Below, piece after piece: positions 6,914 through 15,016 of a DNA stretch of 64,000 nucleotides. Position 1 is the first letter of the stretch, and each line of letters starts with the position of its first letter. The notes under the pieces are model-generated. The model was not told where the DNA came from and ran no database searches. It was given only the letters and a program-made list of their open reading frames with translations. This stretch comes from JAVBNH01 sp031551635 (GTDB lineage Bacteria > Bacillota > Clostridia > Oscillospirales > Acutalibacteraceae). Made by a program: the position numbers and the translations under genes. The DNA lies in the NCBI GenBank assembly GCA_031551635.1, contig JAVBNH010000019.1, forward strand, positions 1 to 64,000, in the 5' to 3' direction.

Positions 6914-8419
6914 TTATCGGATAGTTTCCTGGTACTGCCGCTTTGCAGTGTGCATCGCGGTTGTTGTTTGTGCATGCTCTGTTTCATTTTCATTCCTCGT
7001 CAAAGGAATATTGTCCCCGGTTACAGCCTGTTTCTCCAGATAAAACCTTAAAGTATTCGAAGGGTGAATGGCAAATACCCGGATATCGTCGGGATTGCTT
7101 TTAAAGTAGTATCTCAGATAAAAACCCGGTTGAATACTGTACTCTTCATTTGCGGAGCCGGAGTATCCAAATTTTGAATCAATTACAACAATTTCATCAT
7201 TTTCCACTTTTGAACCTTCTAAACTCGGCACCATTAATTCTTTCATCAATTCAACATCGGGTATTTCCTCTGTTCCTATAAGGGTTAAGTCTGCTCTTGT
7301 TATATTATTCTCCACTCTGTATATTTTTCCATCAGGCAAAACTTCAACGGTTAAATAAGCCAGATCCTTATCCCATTCTTCTTTATTTCCGGATAGCGTA
7401 AGGAAAGCTTCTTCATTTGGGTTTAAAGCAATAGTGCGATGAGAATATTCTGAGATATAATAAAATGTAAGGGTCTTAATTTTCGCATAAATATATTTTT
7501 GATTTTCTTCGGTAAAATCTTCAGCTTTTCCGAGATCGAATGATTCATCCCCTGCCACAGTTTTATATAGGCTCACTTTCCCTGTAATTTCTTCAAAAGC
7601 CCCGGCAACCCTGTCGGCAGTTTTCTGCATCATATTTTTATCAATATCATAATTGCTGAAATTGTCTTTAAGATATTTCTTAACTTGACTTATCTCAGAT
7701 TCGGTTGTCATAGAACTTGAAATTGTACAGAAAAACAAACCGTTCTGCGGATTGGTTATAAGCCTGTATAAAAAGCCGTCTTTAGATTTTGAAAATGAAG
7801 CCTGCCTTCTGATAATCGGCGAATCCTTTGGCATAGTTTTTTCTTCATAGCTCTTATCACCAAAATTAATCCGAAACAGGTTTTCGACTATAGACCTAAC
7901 TTTAGCTCCCGCTTCAAGTATCTCTTCCTTGTAAAGGTTTATTACTGTGCTTGAAGGATAAGTAAATTTTGAAGAGTATTCAATCTTATTTACGGGATAA
8001 ATTTTACCGCTTTCACCGTTGCCCATAGGCGCTCCGTTTCTAGTTTCAAGCTGATACTGTCCTTTTTTTCCCGGGTTTGAGGTTGCGCTGACTGTATTTG
8101 AGGCTTCAACTGTTTCGCTCACTGCTGCCGTGTCCCCTGTTTCTTCAGTTGTTGCGGGAATCATTCCGGTACTGTTTTCGTCAGTGAGGGCAGCAACATT
8201 GTTGCTGTTTGTCGGCGGCGCTATCGGCACTTTACTGATATTTGCCGCGACTATCGCTGAAACCGCCAACAGCAGAGCAAGCGATGAGGCAAGCATAATT
8301 TTTTGTCTTTTTATGAGCGTCGGTTTTTTAGCCGGCATATTGTTTACTTTTGCCTCAAGCTCATCGAGCCATGCCTTCGGCGTTGTGATTTTATCAAAGC
8401 CGTTGAATTTTTCATGCAT
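6914..8419 (-). CDS. Probable membrane anti-sigma factor with extracytoplasmic domain
   Basis: A short cytoplasmic N-terminus (1-40) is followed by one hydrophobic segment at 41-60 and a large outer region of about 440 aa, the first hundred of which is Thr/Ser-rich linker. The gene overlaps the 3' end of an ECF sigma gene by eight bases, the usual arrangement for sigma/anti-sigma pairs. I therefore infer that the N-terminus sequesters that sigma factor and the outer domain senses an envelope signal. I could not place the outer domain in a named family. It begins MHEKFNGFDKITTPKAWLDE and is not zinc-finger (ZAS) type, since no Cys/His motif is present. Confidence 0.6.
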   Translation of the reverse strand: MHEKFNGFDKITTPKAWLDELEAKVNNMPAKKPTLIKRQKIMLASSLALLLAVSAIVAANISKVPIAPPTNSNNVAALTDENSTGMIPATTEETGDTAAVSETVEASNTVSATSNPGKKGQYQLETRNGAPMGNGESGKIYPVNKIEYSSKFTYPSSTVINLYKEEILEAGAKVRSIVENLFRINFGDKSYEEKTMPKDSPIIRRQASFSKSKDGFLYRLITNPQNGLFFCTISSSMTTESEISQVKKYLKDNFSNYDIDKNMMQKTADRVAGAFEEITGKVSLYKTVAGDESFDLGKAEDFTEENQKYIYAKIKTLTFYYISEYSHRTIALNPNEEAFLTLSGNKEEWDKDLAYLTVEVLPDGKIYRVENNITRADLTLIGTEEIPDVELMKELMVPSLEGSKVENDEIVVIDSKFGYSGSANEEYSIQPGFYLRYYFKSNPDDIRVFAIHPSNTLRFYLEKQAVTGDNIPLTRNENETEHAQTTTAMHTAKRQYQETIR

Positions 8420-8891
8420 AATTTTCGTCTCCTATCATAGTTTTCAGTTGCTGCCTTGCCCTTGAAAGCCTTGTTTTTACTGTGTTTTCAGGCAGCTTTA
8501 AAAGCTTTGCAATCTCCTTGAGCGGATAATCTTCATAGTAAAAAAGATAGATAACCGTCCGGTATTTCGGCTCAAGCGTCATCACGCCGGTGAGCGTCTC
8601 GTCGTATTTTGTTTCATACCAGAGCTCATGAATCTTTTCAAGCTCCAGAACGTCTGTCTGTTTAAAACGGCGGAAAAAGCTCCGGCATTCGTTGATTGCA
8701 ACCCTTATAAGCCACGCTTTCAGGTGTTCCTCGCTCTCAAAGGCTGGTTTTTTTTCGAACAGCTTAATAAATGTGTTCTGGAAACAATCCTTCGCGTTTT
8801 CAGGGTTTCCTGTGTGAGTCAGGCAAATTCTTGTTACCATATCAGAATAATTCGCAACAATTATGTTGTAGTCCATGCTTAGACCGGTCAT
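8412..8891 (-). CDS. ECF-type RNA polymerase sigma factor
   Basis: The 159-aa protein has sigma-70 region 2 (from ICLTHTGNPENAKDCFQNTF to LKAWLIRVAINECRS) and region 4 (LEPKYRTVIYLFYYEDYPL with the HTH LKEIAKLLKLPENTVKTRLS). Region 3 is absent, as expected for ECF sigma factors. The start is taken as ATG 8891 (MTGLSMDY) because AGGGGGTG lies eight bases upstream; the upstream in-frame extension is Cys/Phe-rich and unlikely to be translated. The probable anti-sigma factor follows with an eight-base overlap. No autoregulatory promoter could be assigned by eye. Confidence 0.92.
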   Translation of the reverse strand: MTGLSMDYNIIVANYSDMVTRICLTHTGNPENAKDCFQNTFIKLFEKKPAFESEEHLKAWLIRVAINECRSFFRRFKQTDVLELEKIHELWYETKYDETLTGVMTLEPKYRTVIYLFYYEDYPLKEIAKLLKLPENTVKTRLSRARQQLKTMIGDENYA

Positions 8892-8995
8892 TAATTTAAC
8901 ACCCCCTACAAAAGCAATACGCCCCGGCAAGACAAAAGGTTTCATTTGCACAAAAATTATTTTTGTTGAAGATATTGTTTGCCCGCATGCTAAGA

Positions 8996-9042
8996 AAAAG
9001 CACATGATTCTCAGTAATAGTACATAAAAATCATGTGCTTTT
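8996..9042 (-). terminator. Terminator after the AlbA_2 regulator gene
   Basis: On the minus strand AAAAGCACATGATT and AATCATGTGCTTTT form a 14-bp stem ending in a T-run (TTTTTCTTAG), directly after the stop at 9057 and ahead of the sigma gene. Confidence 0.8.
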
Positions 9043-9056
9043 ATTTTTATAATAAA

Positions 9057-10361
9057 TTATAAATTATTAGATTTCAATATATATTTAGTCGCCCGGGCGG
9101 AGCCGGTTTTTGCGATTTTTTTCTCAGCGAGCAGGCGATTTAGTAGTTTATTTGCCGGAAAGGAAGAAACGCCCAACAAGTCTTCAATATCTTTTCTTGA
9201 TATTGAACCGCCTGTTCTCATCAGATTAAGCACTTTTTCTTCATCTGTCAGGTTTTGGTCAGGTTTTATTTTGCTTGTGTTAATATTAGGCAATGTCGCG
9301 ACAAAAGATGCCGGAGCCGGTGAAAATTTCGGGGTCAGATTATATGGCGCATAACTTTCAATTATTCGTTTAATGCCTGTGCCATAGCTTTCAATTAAAG
9401 TCAGGCGGTAAAAAACTCCTGCCAGAACCGAATTTCTCGATTGCGATACACCGTTAATGGCATCGGTCATTGTTATGCCCTTAACCAGTCCACCTATAGA
9501 TACAAACTCAATTCTGTCGCTGAAAATATTTACAATAGTGCTCCCGGAATAATCATAATCCCTGTGCACCACGGTGTTCAGGAGCGCTTCACGCAAGGCA
9601 TATTCGGGATAATCCGGCACATCTATCCGGTTGAGACCCTCAAAAGTCGAGCGCAGGTTATTATTCAAGCTGATAAACCCATAACTTTCGTCAAGCTGTT
9701 TTAATACAGAGCCAAAAAAATCCTTGCGTGCCTTAAAATTCAATTTTGTATCATTTTGATAGACCGCGCATTTAATACTGTGCTCGCATTGGTCTGAGAG
9801 CAAGAGTGCGGCATTTGTAAAATATCCGTCCGAATCCACCAACTTTAAGGTTCGCATATTTGACTGCTCAAAAGGAATTTCGCGTTCGGTAAAATACCTT
9901 TTTGCGTAATCGAAGCTCAAAGCCTGATTGCTACTGCGGGCTTTATCAAAAACAGCTCCATCGCTGTCTCTGATCATAGCGCGAATCATTTCTTCACTTG
10001 CCGGCGCGGAGGTTATACCGTGACGCACATAGACTCCGCTAGATTTCAATCCCTTGTCTGATAAGTGATAGGGTCGCTTAAGCCCAACTGAAACAGCAAT
10101 GTGAATAATGGATTTTTTCTGCTCAATAATTTCTTCAACCGAAGTATAAGCATGCAAATCCGGCTTGATACCGTTTTGAATCATCTGACTGATACGCTCC
10201 ATTTCGGTTTCGGTGTTTTTAACGCCTATAATTGTGCCGTCATTCGCCACGCCGACATAAATATCTCCGCCTTCGCAGTTCGCAAAAGCGATAATCTCTT
10301 TTTTTATATCCGGTGTTACTTCCGATTTTAACTCAATTACACTGTTTTCCTTAAATATCAT
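9057..10361 (-). CDS. AlbA_2 (Schlafen-type AAA_4) domain transcriptional regulator
   Basis: The 434-aa protein starts MIFKENSVIELKSEV, the signature of the AlbA_2/Schlafen-like divergent AAA_4 domain, with CEGGDIYVGVANDG after it. A central HATPase_c_4-like part follows (EALLNTVVHRDYDYSGS, FSDRIEFVSIGGL, ESYGTGIKRI). A C-terminal winged helix (RTGGSISRKDIEDLLGVS) completes the usual layout. These proteins are often called ATP-dependent helicase or RecG-like regulators; most are of unknown target. The start at 10361 follows GAGGT by eight bases. Upstream in-frame codons lie in the repeat array at 10381-10560 and are probably untranslated. Confidence 0.85.
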   Translation of the reverse strand: MIFKENSVIELKSEVTPDIKKEIIAFANCEGGDIYVGVANDGTIIGVKNTETEMERISQMIQNGIKPDLHAYTSVEEIIEQKKSIIHIAVSVGLKRPYHLSDKGLKSSGVYVRHGITSAPASEEMIRAMIRDSDGAVFDKARSSNQALSFDYAKRYFTEREIPFEQSNMRTLKLVDSDGYFTNAALLLSDQCEHSIKCAVYQNDTKLNFKARKDFFGSVLKQLDESYGFISLNNNLRSTFEGLNRIDVPDYPEYALREALLNTVVHRDYDYSGSTIVNIFSDRIEFVSIGGLVKGITMTDAINGVSQSRNSVLAGVFYRLTLIESYGTGIKRIIESYAPYNLTPKFSPAPASFVATLPNINTSKIKPDQNLTDEEKVLNLMRTGGSISRKDIEDLLGVSSFPANKLLNRLLAEKKIAKTGSARATKYILKSNNL

Positions 10362-10380
10362 TGTTTGTGACCTCAAACCG

Positions 10381-10560
10381 TTAATATCGATATTATCCAT
10401 ATTGTTTATACCCTTTAATTCATCCATATCAATTGTAATATCGATATTATCGCTATTATATATAGTGATTATACCCTTTACTTCATCTATAAACAGTTGT
10501 AATATCGATATTATCGATATTATCGCTATTATCACTATTATCTATATTATCGTTATTGTA
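10381..10560. repeat. AT-rich direct-repeat array with TATCGATA palindromes
   Basis: The block TAATATCGATATTATC occurs at about 10382, 10437 and 10499. The first two copies each run on into a similar tail containing TTATACCCTTTA, TTCATC and CAATTG/CAGTTG, giving a 55-62 bp direct repeat. The third copy expands into short TATTATCG-type 9-bp iterations. The array lies just upstream of the AlbA_2 regulator gene, so a self-operator is possible. Simple slippage DNA is the alternative. Confidence 0.75.
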
Positions 10561-10597
10561 TCACGATTTTTTACGCAAAACAAGCCGATTGCAAGTA

Positions 10598-11335
10598 TTA
10601 TTTTAAAAACCATTGCTGAATAACCGCCATCATTTCGCGCATGTAGTTCATCGGCACGGTATAGAGGGCGATTTTGGTTCCCAGGTGTTTAATATCAAAG
10701 CCTTCAGCTTTTGCGATTAAACCCGCGCGGTAAACGTGATAGCCGTTTGTCACAAAGGCGGTTTTATATCCTCCTGGGAATATTTCGTCTAAAATCATCT
10801 TGGAAAACTTGAAATTCTCCTGAGTTGAGGTCGCCCGCTCCTCTTTTATGATTTTTTCCGCCGGTATACCCTTCGCGAGGAGGTAACGCTCCATCGCGAG
10901 CGCTTCTGTTATCGTCTCCTGAGGTCCCTGCCCGCCGGAAACGACTATCACCGCGCCGTTGTTGCGTTCAAAGTATTGAGACGCTTTGTCGAGGCGCCTT
11001 GAGAGGCTCTGAGTCATTCTCTCGCCCCTGATGCCCGCGCCGAGGACTATTAACGCGTCCTCGTCATACATTGCGGTGTCATCACTGCCATAAAAGGCGA
11101 GAAAGCCGGAAAAAAGCAGGAGGACAGTGCAGCCGAAGGCGACCAGAGCATGGAGCCAAACCGCTTTCTCGAGCCTTTTCATCAAAATACCGTAAATGAT
11201 GAAAGCGACTGACAGCACAGCGAGGGCGGCAAGCCCCAGGTGGAAGTTCGAGACTATCGACATAAGTATGGTGTACATGAGTACCAGTGTACCCCCGGTG
11301 ATGATAATCAGTCTGACTGCTTTTTTGAGCTTCAT
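10598..11335 (-). CDS. YdcF/SanA-family membrane protein (DUF218)
   Basis: This protein has 245 aa from ATG 11335 (MKLKKAVRLI), chosen because GAGGAA sits seven bases upstream; an earlier ATG at 11395 has no site. Three membrane segments (about 8-28, 32-50, 60-80) precede a DUF218 domain with DALIVLGAGIRGERMTQSL, VVSGGQGPQETITEA, TSTQENFKF and VTNGYHVYRAGL. Family members such as SanA/ElyC act in envelope or cell-wall precursor homeostasis, but the activity of this subgroup is unproven. It is monocistronic. Confidence 0.88.
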   Translation of the reverse strand: MKLKKAVRLIIITGGTLVLMYTILMSIVSNFHLGLAALAVLSVAFIIYGILMKRLEKAVWLHALVAFGCTVLLLFSGFLAFYGSDDTAMYDEDALIVLGAGIRGERMTQSLSRRLDKASQYFERNNGAVIVVSGGQGPQETITEALAMERYLLAKGIPAEKIIKEERATSTQENFKFSKMILDEIFPGGYKTAFVTNGYHVYRAGLIAKAEGFDIKHLGTKIALYTVPMNYMREMMAVIQQWFLK

Positions 11336-11454
11336 TATATCGTTCCTCATTTCTTTATATAATATTATTCTACGATACAAAAAAAACCATGTCAAGCATT
11401 GTCAGGGTTTCTTAATAATTCTGTAATTTTCTTTCAGGGAAAACACAATAATTC

Positions 11455-11483
11455 TTGCATATTAACTCTTATCATGATAGAAT
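11455..11483 (+). promoter_or_regulatory. Promoter for the 480-aa membrane protein
   Basis: TTGCAT (11455-11460), a 17-bp spacer and TAGAAT (11478-11483) stand 30 bases upstream of the ATG, with GGGGGAG as the SD. Confidence 0.65.
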
Positions 11484-11512
11484 AATTTATAATTCAGAAA
11501 TGGGGGAGTAAT

Positions 11513-12955
11513 ATGTCCGGTAAAAAACAAAATGCAATTTCGGCAGCACCTGCGAGCGTGGATTCTGGCGTTTTTTACAAAATCACTGCGATAATCGGCG
11601 GCGCTTTTCTGTGCGGCGCGCTTTGGCGGGTTCGCGGAGAGAAGGGTTACGGCGGCAAGCTAGGGATGTGTGTGGTTGCGGCGGGGCTGCTTCTGTACAT
11701 ATTTTCAATTTACGGCGAGCGCAAAAAAATCAGCTTTTCACTGCTGCCCGTGACGGTTATATTGACCGGTCTCACTGCCGGCGGCTGGGGTACTCTGATT
11801 CAGCAAATGAGTGGCTATCTCGCCTCCTCAGAGCCTTTCACGGGCGAGACGGCAGTCAGAACCGCTCAGATTGAGCCGCTCTCAGGGCTTTTCATTATAC
11901 TCTGTCTCGGCTTCGGGTGGATGCCGCTTTTCTGTTTTATTATGGGATATTATTTCAGCGGTAAAAAGTATTCAGGGAAGGATATTATTATCCCTGCCAT
12001 TATGATTATAGCGCTGTATTACGCGTTCAGGTTCACCCTTGCGCACCCGATAACACAGCTTTTCTGCAAGGATGCCACTCAGCTTTTCAAGGAGGGGCTT
12101 GCTGACAAGCAAATCACCCAGACACCCTTTATTTATTATCTAAAAAATTTCGCGACACAGGCGGCGGCTAAAAAAATCCCCTTCGGACGTAATTATTTCA
12201 CGAGCGTTGACTGCGTCGCGGGGGCATTGGCGGCAGCGGCGGTATTTATTTATCAGAGATATTTTATTAAAGACAAATTCGGCTCAAGGCTTGCGGTACT
12301 GTTGAACATCGCGGTTATGTCGGCGATGACACTTGCCAATCTGCCCTTCAGCGCAAAGGACGGCAGCTCACTTTTCCCCGGCGCAGCATCGCTCTGGCCT
12401 TTCAAAAGCACCTTCACATGGTCACACTGGGAGTTTTTCTCCGGCTTTTTCGTCGGGCTTTTTGTTATGATAATTATCATGCTCATTCCGAAAAAGCTTC
12501 AGGATAAAAGCCGAGAAACGAAGGAGTGCTTCCCGCATCTGAAAACGAAGGCGAACTGGCTCTACTGCTCGGCTATTTCGATTTTTGTCGTGCTGGAGCT
12601 GCAGATAATCCGCCCCTTCGCCGCGCGTGTGTTTGAAGATTCTTCTGTTCAGTATGTCGTAATGGTTGTTTTAGGTCTGGTGTTTTTGGGCTTAACCCTG
12701 CTCGCAACCAGGAAGAGTATGCTAATGAATAACCAGCGCACACCCTTCGGCATGAGCTTCAGGCGTTTCTGTGAGCTGAGCGCCCTGCCCTTCCTGCTCT
12801 GTAATGCCTTCAACTATTTCGTCGCCGCGCGCAATCCGCTCGCGAAAATGACTGAAATCAGCAGTATTACTAAAATAATGCTTGTATCTTTTGTCGTTAT
12901 TCCGGTCTGCTGCTGGACTTTAACAGTAAGTAAAAAATCAGATCTTAGACATTAG
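11513..12955 (+). CDS. Polytopic membrane protein, unknown function
   Basis: The product is 480 aa with roughly ten to twelve hydrophobic segments spread over its length and short charged loops; it begins MSGKKQNAISAAP. I recognise no family signature. The segments GGAFLCGALWRVRGEKGYGG near the start and GWMPLFCFIMGYYFSGKKYSG in the middle are the most distinctive. The ATG follows GGGGGAG with a four-base gap, and a clear promoter lies upstream. It is alone on this strand, followed by a heptamer array and then the IS element, so the neighbourhood says nothing about role. Confidence 0.7.
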   Translation: MSGKKQNAISAAPASVDSGVFYKITAIIGGAFLCGALWRVRGEKGYGGKLGMCVVAAGLLLYIFSIYGERKKISFSLLPVTVILTGLTAGGWGTLIQQMSGYLASSEPFTGETAVRTAQIEPLSGLFIILCLGFGWMPLFCFIMGYYFSGKKYSGKDIIIPAIMIIALYYAFRFTLAHPITQLFCKDATQLFKEGLADKQITQTPFIYYLKNFATQAAAKKIPFGRNYFTSVDCVAGALAAAAVFIYQRYFIKDKFGSRLAVLLNIAVMSAMTLANLPFSAKDGSSLFPGAASLWPFKSTFTWSHWEFFSGFFVGLFVMIIIMLIPKKLQDKSRETKECFPHLKTKANWLYCSAISIFVVLELQIIRPFAARVFEDSSVQYVVMVVLGLVFLGLTLLATRKSMLMNNQRTPFGMSFRRFCELSALPFLLCNAFNYFVAARNPLAKMTEISSITKIMLVSFVVIPVCCWTLTVSKKSDLRH

Positions 12956-13034
12956 ACGGTGGGCGCGGGTCAAAAACAATGTTTTTCTGTATACAAATTG
13001 ACAATGGACAATTGACAATGGACAATTGACAATT
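12945..13034. repeat. Heptamer arrays TTAGACA (short) and ATTGACA/ATGGACA
   Basis: TTAGACATTAGAC (12945-12957) overlaps the end of the membrane protein gene and runs into GGTGGGCGCG. From 12997 to 13031 five alternating units follow (ATTGACA, ATGGACA, ATTGACA, ATGGACA, ATTGACA), then ATT. The 7-bp period matches arrays at 3825, 14971 and 29015. Confidence 0.85.
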
Positions 13035-13208
13035 AAAAGTCGTGTAGGTAGAAATGCGTAGATTTTTATCTTTTCACCTGACTTGATTTGAATAAATGCA
13101 TGATTTACCTGCATTAAATCAGCTAAGTGAAGCTTTTTAAAATCATTCGCGAGCAGATTGTTAAAAACTACTGTATTTTTACCCGCGACAACAGCTGTTC
13201 ACTTGAAG
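13035..13208. other. Non-coding gap up to the IS left end
   Basis: This is 174 bases of AT-rich sequence with no reading frame, hairpin or promoter I could support. Confidence 0.4.
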
Positions 13209-13278
13209 TGTACCCTTTGTCAAGGACAATTTTTAATAGTGCAAAGTTTTTTTAAAAAAGATGTGGTATAATGCTACC

Positions 13279-13379
13279 GCTTTACCGGTACGGAGGATAG
13301 TGCAACGCTGAGGAGCGACATGAGCGCCGTGCCGGGTTTGCGGGAAGCAGTGTACCGGTTTGGGTGCACTGTTTTTTTT
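13279..13379 (+). ncRNA. Switch-like structured RNA with terminator inside the IS
   Basis: An extended -10 (TGGTATAAT, 13264-13272) precedes a compact structure on the plus strand. CCGGTACGG (13285-13293) pairs with CCGTGCCGG (13327-13335), enclosing a CGCT-GAGG-AGCG hairpin. A strong terminator follows: CAGTGTACC (13348-13356) with GGGTGCACTG (13362-13371), then T8. ACCGGTAC (13284-13291) is also exactly complementary to GTACCGGT (13352-13359) in the terminator's 5' arm, so an antiterminator is possible. I recognise no riboswitch class. Read-through would be antisense to orfB. Confidence 0.55.
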
Positions 13380-13438
13380 ACTGCTTCTTTGGCAAACAAA
13401 AGCGATAAACCTCGGGGTTTGGGGCAGCGCCCCAATTG

Positions 13439-14383
13439 CTACGCAATATATTTCGGAAGCGGATAAATCCCGGTAGTGATATAGGTGTAATATTCGCATG
13501 GGGAGAGCTTCAGCAATTCCCATTGGTAGCGGTCATTATTGTAATAGTCCATCCAGTCGTCAACCACAGCCTGAACCGAGCTGAATATTGCGCATTTCGA
13601 AATTTCATCTGCGATTTCATCCTTCATGTGCCCGAAAAAGCTCTCCTGCGGCGCGTTGTCCCAGCAATTACCCTTACGCGACATCGATTGGATAAAATTA
13701 GCTTCCTTGAGTTTTTCGATAAATGCCTTGCTTGTATAATGGCAGCCTTGGTCACTGTGTACAATGGTTTCGTCATCAAGCGTACAGCCGTGCAGTCTAA
13801 TCAAGTTTTCGACTGTATCAAGCACGAAATCAACCTTTAAGCTTTCGCTTACCTGATATGCGAGTATTTCACGTGTTGCCGCATCTATGATGGTTGAGAG
13901 ATAACAGCAGCCATTTCTGGAAAACAGGTAGGTTATATCCGTCAGTAGAATCTTTCTGATTCCATGCTTTATGAATTCTCTATTGACATGATTGCTTGCG
14001 ACACTGCTTGTTTTCATATCTCTTGCCATTTGTCGATATGGATTTGGTTTTCTGATTGGACAAAACAAGTTGAATTTTTTCATCAATCGCCGGATTTTCT
14101 TCAAATTCATCCTTATACCAACATGAAGAAGGCGCATGTGTATTGAACGCGCTCCCTTTGCATAACCCCGGAAACGATACGCTTCCAATATCTTATCGAA
14201 ATCCGACTTGTCGTCATCCTCTCTTTTTTGCCTCAAATCAACCGCATCAAGCCATGCATAATACCCCGATCGTGACACTCCGGCAATCTGGCACATCGCA
14301 GTGATAGTTAACTCGTTATTGTCGCAGCTTACTGCTTCTTGGATGAGATTGAATTTTACTTCAGCCGGCGCTTGGATTCCCAT
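13439..14383 (-). CDS. IS3-family transposase OrfB (DDE integrase core)
   Basis: This 314-aa protein has the HTH_21-like N-terminal region (ITAMCQIAGVSRSGYYAWL) and an rve integrase core. The acidic triad is visible as Asp in LLTDITYLF, Asp in VHSDQGCHYTS and Glu in NCWDNAPQESFFGHMK. The C-terminus WMDYYNNDRYQWELLKLSPCEY is typical of IS3 OrfB. It overlaps orfA by 28 bases in another frame, so a fused transposase by -1 frameshifting, or translational coupling from ATG 14383, are both possible. The palindrome TTGGGGC-AGC-GCCCCAA lies just downstream and may terminate the transcript. Confidence 0.93.
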   Translation of the reverse strand: MGIQAPAEVKFNLIQEAVSCDNNELTITAMCQIAGVSRSGYYAWLDAVDLRQKREDDDKSDFDKILEAYRFRGYAKGARSIHMRLLHVGIRMNLKKIRRLMKKFNLFCPIRKPNPYRQMARDMKTSSVASNHVNREFIKHGIRKILLTDITYLFSRNGCCYLSTIIDAATREILAYQVSESLKVDFVLDTVENLIRLHGCTLDDETIVHSDQGCHYTSKAFIEKLKEANFIQSMSRKGNCWDNAPQESFFGHMKDEIADEISKCAIFSSVQAVVDDWMDYYNNDRYQWELLKLSPCEYYTYITTGIYPLPKYIA

Positions 14384-14793
14384 GATATCCGTGCCTCCGT
14401 ATCTGCCTGCTGCACTTTTTTTAAAAATTCAACCTCTTGCCTTGTATATGCAAGCTCCGCTTTCAATTGCCTGATTTGCTTTTCGAGCGTTTCTTCTTTT
14501 TCTTTTACATCTCGAGGTCTTTTTTGCTTTTTGAGATTTGCGAAACCCTCTTCTCTTTCCGCTGTTTTGTACAGCTTCTCGCAAATTCCTTTCAAGCGAC
14601 ATTCTCCCAGCACACTGCTATCTATGCCGCGTTCCTCAAGAATCGTATCGACTTTCTTACCCTTTAGCAATTCGTCGTACATTATTCTTTTGAATTCAGG
14701 CGTAAAGGTCACACTTCTTGTACTGACGCTTTCTGTATATGGACTTAGCCTCAGCGTTTGTACTTCTTCTTCGCTTAGCAATTTCTTACTCAT
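14356..14793 (-). CDS. IS3-family transposase OrfA (HTH, leucine-zipper-like)
   Basis: This protein has 145 aa from ATG 14793 (MSKKLLSEEEVQTLRLSP), nine bases after GAAAGG; an in-frame ATG at 14832 has no comparable site. The centre (TPEFKRIMYDELLKGKKVDTIL) is a helix-turn-helix like those that bind IS ends. The C-terminal half (from EREEGFANLKKQKRPRD to ELAYTRQEVEFLKKVQQ) is a charged coiled coil of the kind used for OrfA multimerisation. The first part (LRLSPYTESVSTRSVTF) matches the N-terminus common to a clostridial IS3 subgroup. Confidence 0.88.
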   Translation of the reverse strand: MSKKLLSEEEVQTLRLSPYTESVSTRSVTFTPEFKRIMYDELLKGKKVDTILEERGIDSSVLGECRLKGICEKLYKTAEREEGFANLKKQKRPRDVKEKEETLEKQIRQLKAELAYTRQEVEFLKKVQQADTEARISWESKRRLK

Positions 14794-14857
14794 TGTATCC
14801 AACCTTTCTTTCGCCTTGATTGGATACATCATACTACACTTTTACCCGTTTTGGCAA

Positions 14858-14963
14858 TGTCCACTGTTTGGGGTCTCGCACTCTTTCCCCCACTTTTTCT
14901 GTCCATTTTTCGGGGATGTCCTGTGCTTTTCCACTTTTAGCAGTGTCCATTCTACGGGGTACA
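14858..14963 (-). repeat. Three terminal iterons CCCC-N6-TGGACA at the IS right end
   Basis: On the minus strand, CCCC, exactly six bases and TGGACA occur three times: 14959-14944, 14915-14900 and 14873-14858. Each is followed at a short distance by an AAAAGTG-like segment, and they are 42 and 44 bp apart (about four helical turns). The left end carries one related copy (CCCT-N6-AGGACA, 13213-13228). They look like transposase-binding sites. Confidence 0.75.
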
Positions 14964-14970
14964 GTTTATT

Positions 14971-15000
14971 TGTACACTGTACACTGTACACTGTACACTG
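14971..15000. repeat. Heptamer tandem array TGTACAC x4
   Basis: Four perfect 7-bp units (14971-14998) plus TG lie eight bases outside the IS right end and 17 bases past the mtnA stop. In another phase the unit is CTGTACA. Confidence 0.92.
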
Positions 15001-15016
15001 AAATGTCATCGTCTAT

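Larger units (their letters stand above)
13209..14963 (-). mobile_element. IS3-family insertion sequence, 1755 bp
   Basis: The ends are imperfect inverted repeats. The left begins TGTACCCTTTGTCAAGGACA at 13209; the right, read inward on the minus strand from 14963, begins TGTACCCCGTAGAATGGACA. Inside are overlapping orfA and orfB on the minus strand with a DDE transposase, the usual IS3 plan. At 1755 bp it is longer than most IS3 members because of about 230 bp of non-coding DNA at the left and three terminal iterons at the right. I see no convincing target duplication: the left flank reads TGAAG and the right flank GTTTA. Both ORFs appear intact, so the element may be active. Confidence 0.85.

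Noticed and set aside
13436..13840. Plus-strand 134-codon frame inside the IS
   Set aside because: It lies antisense to the DDE core of orfB and has no SD; read-through RNA from the switch-like locus would act as antisense and not as mRNA.
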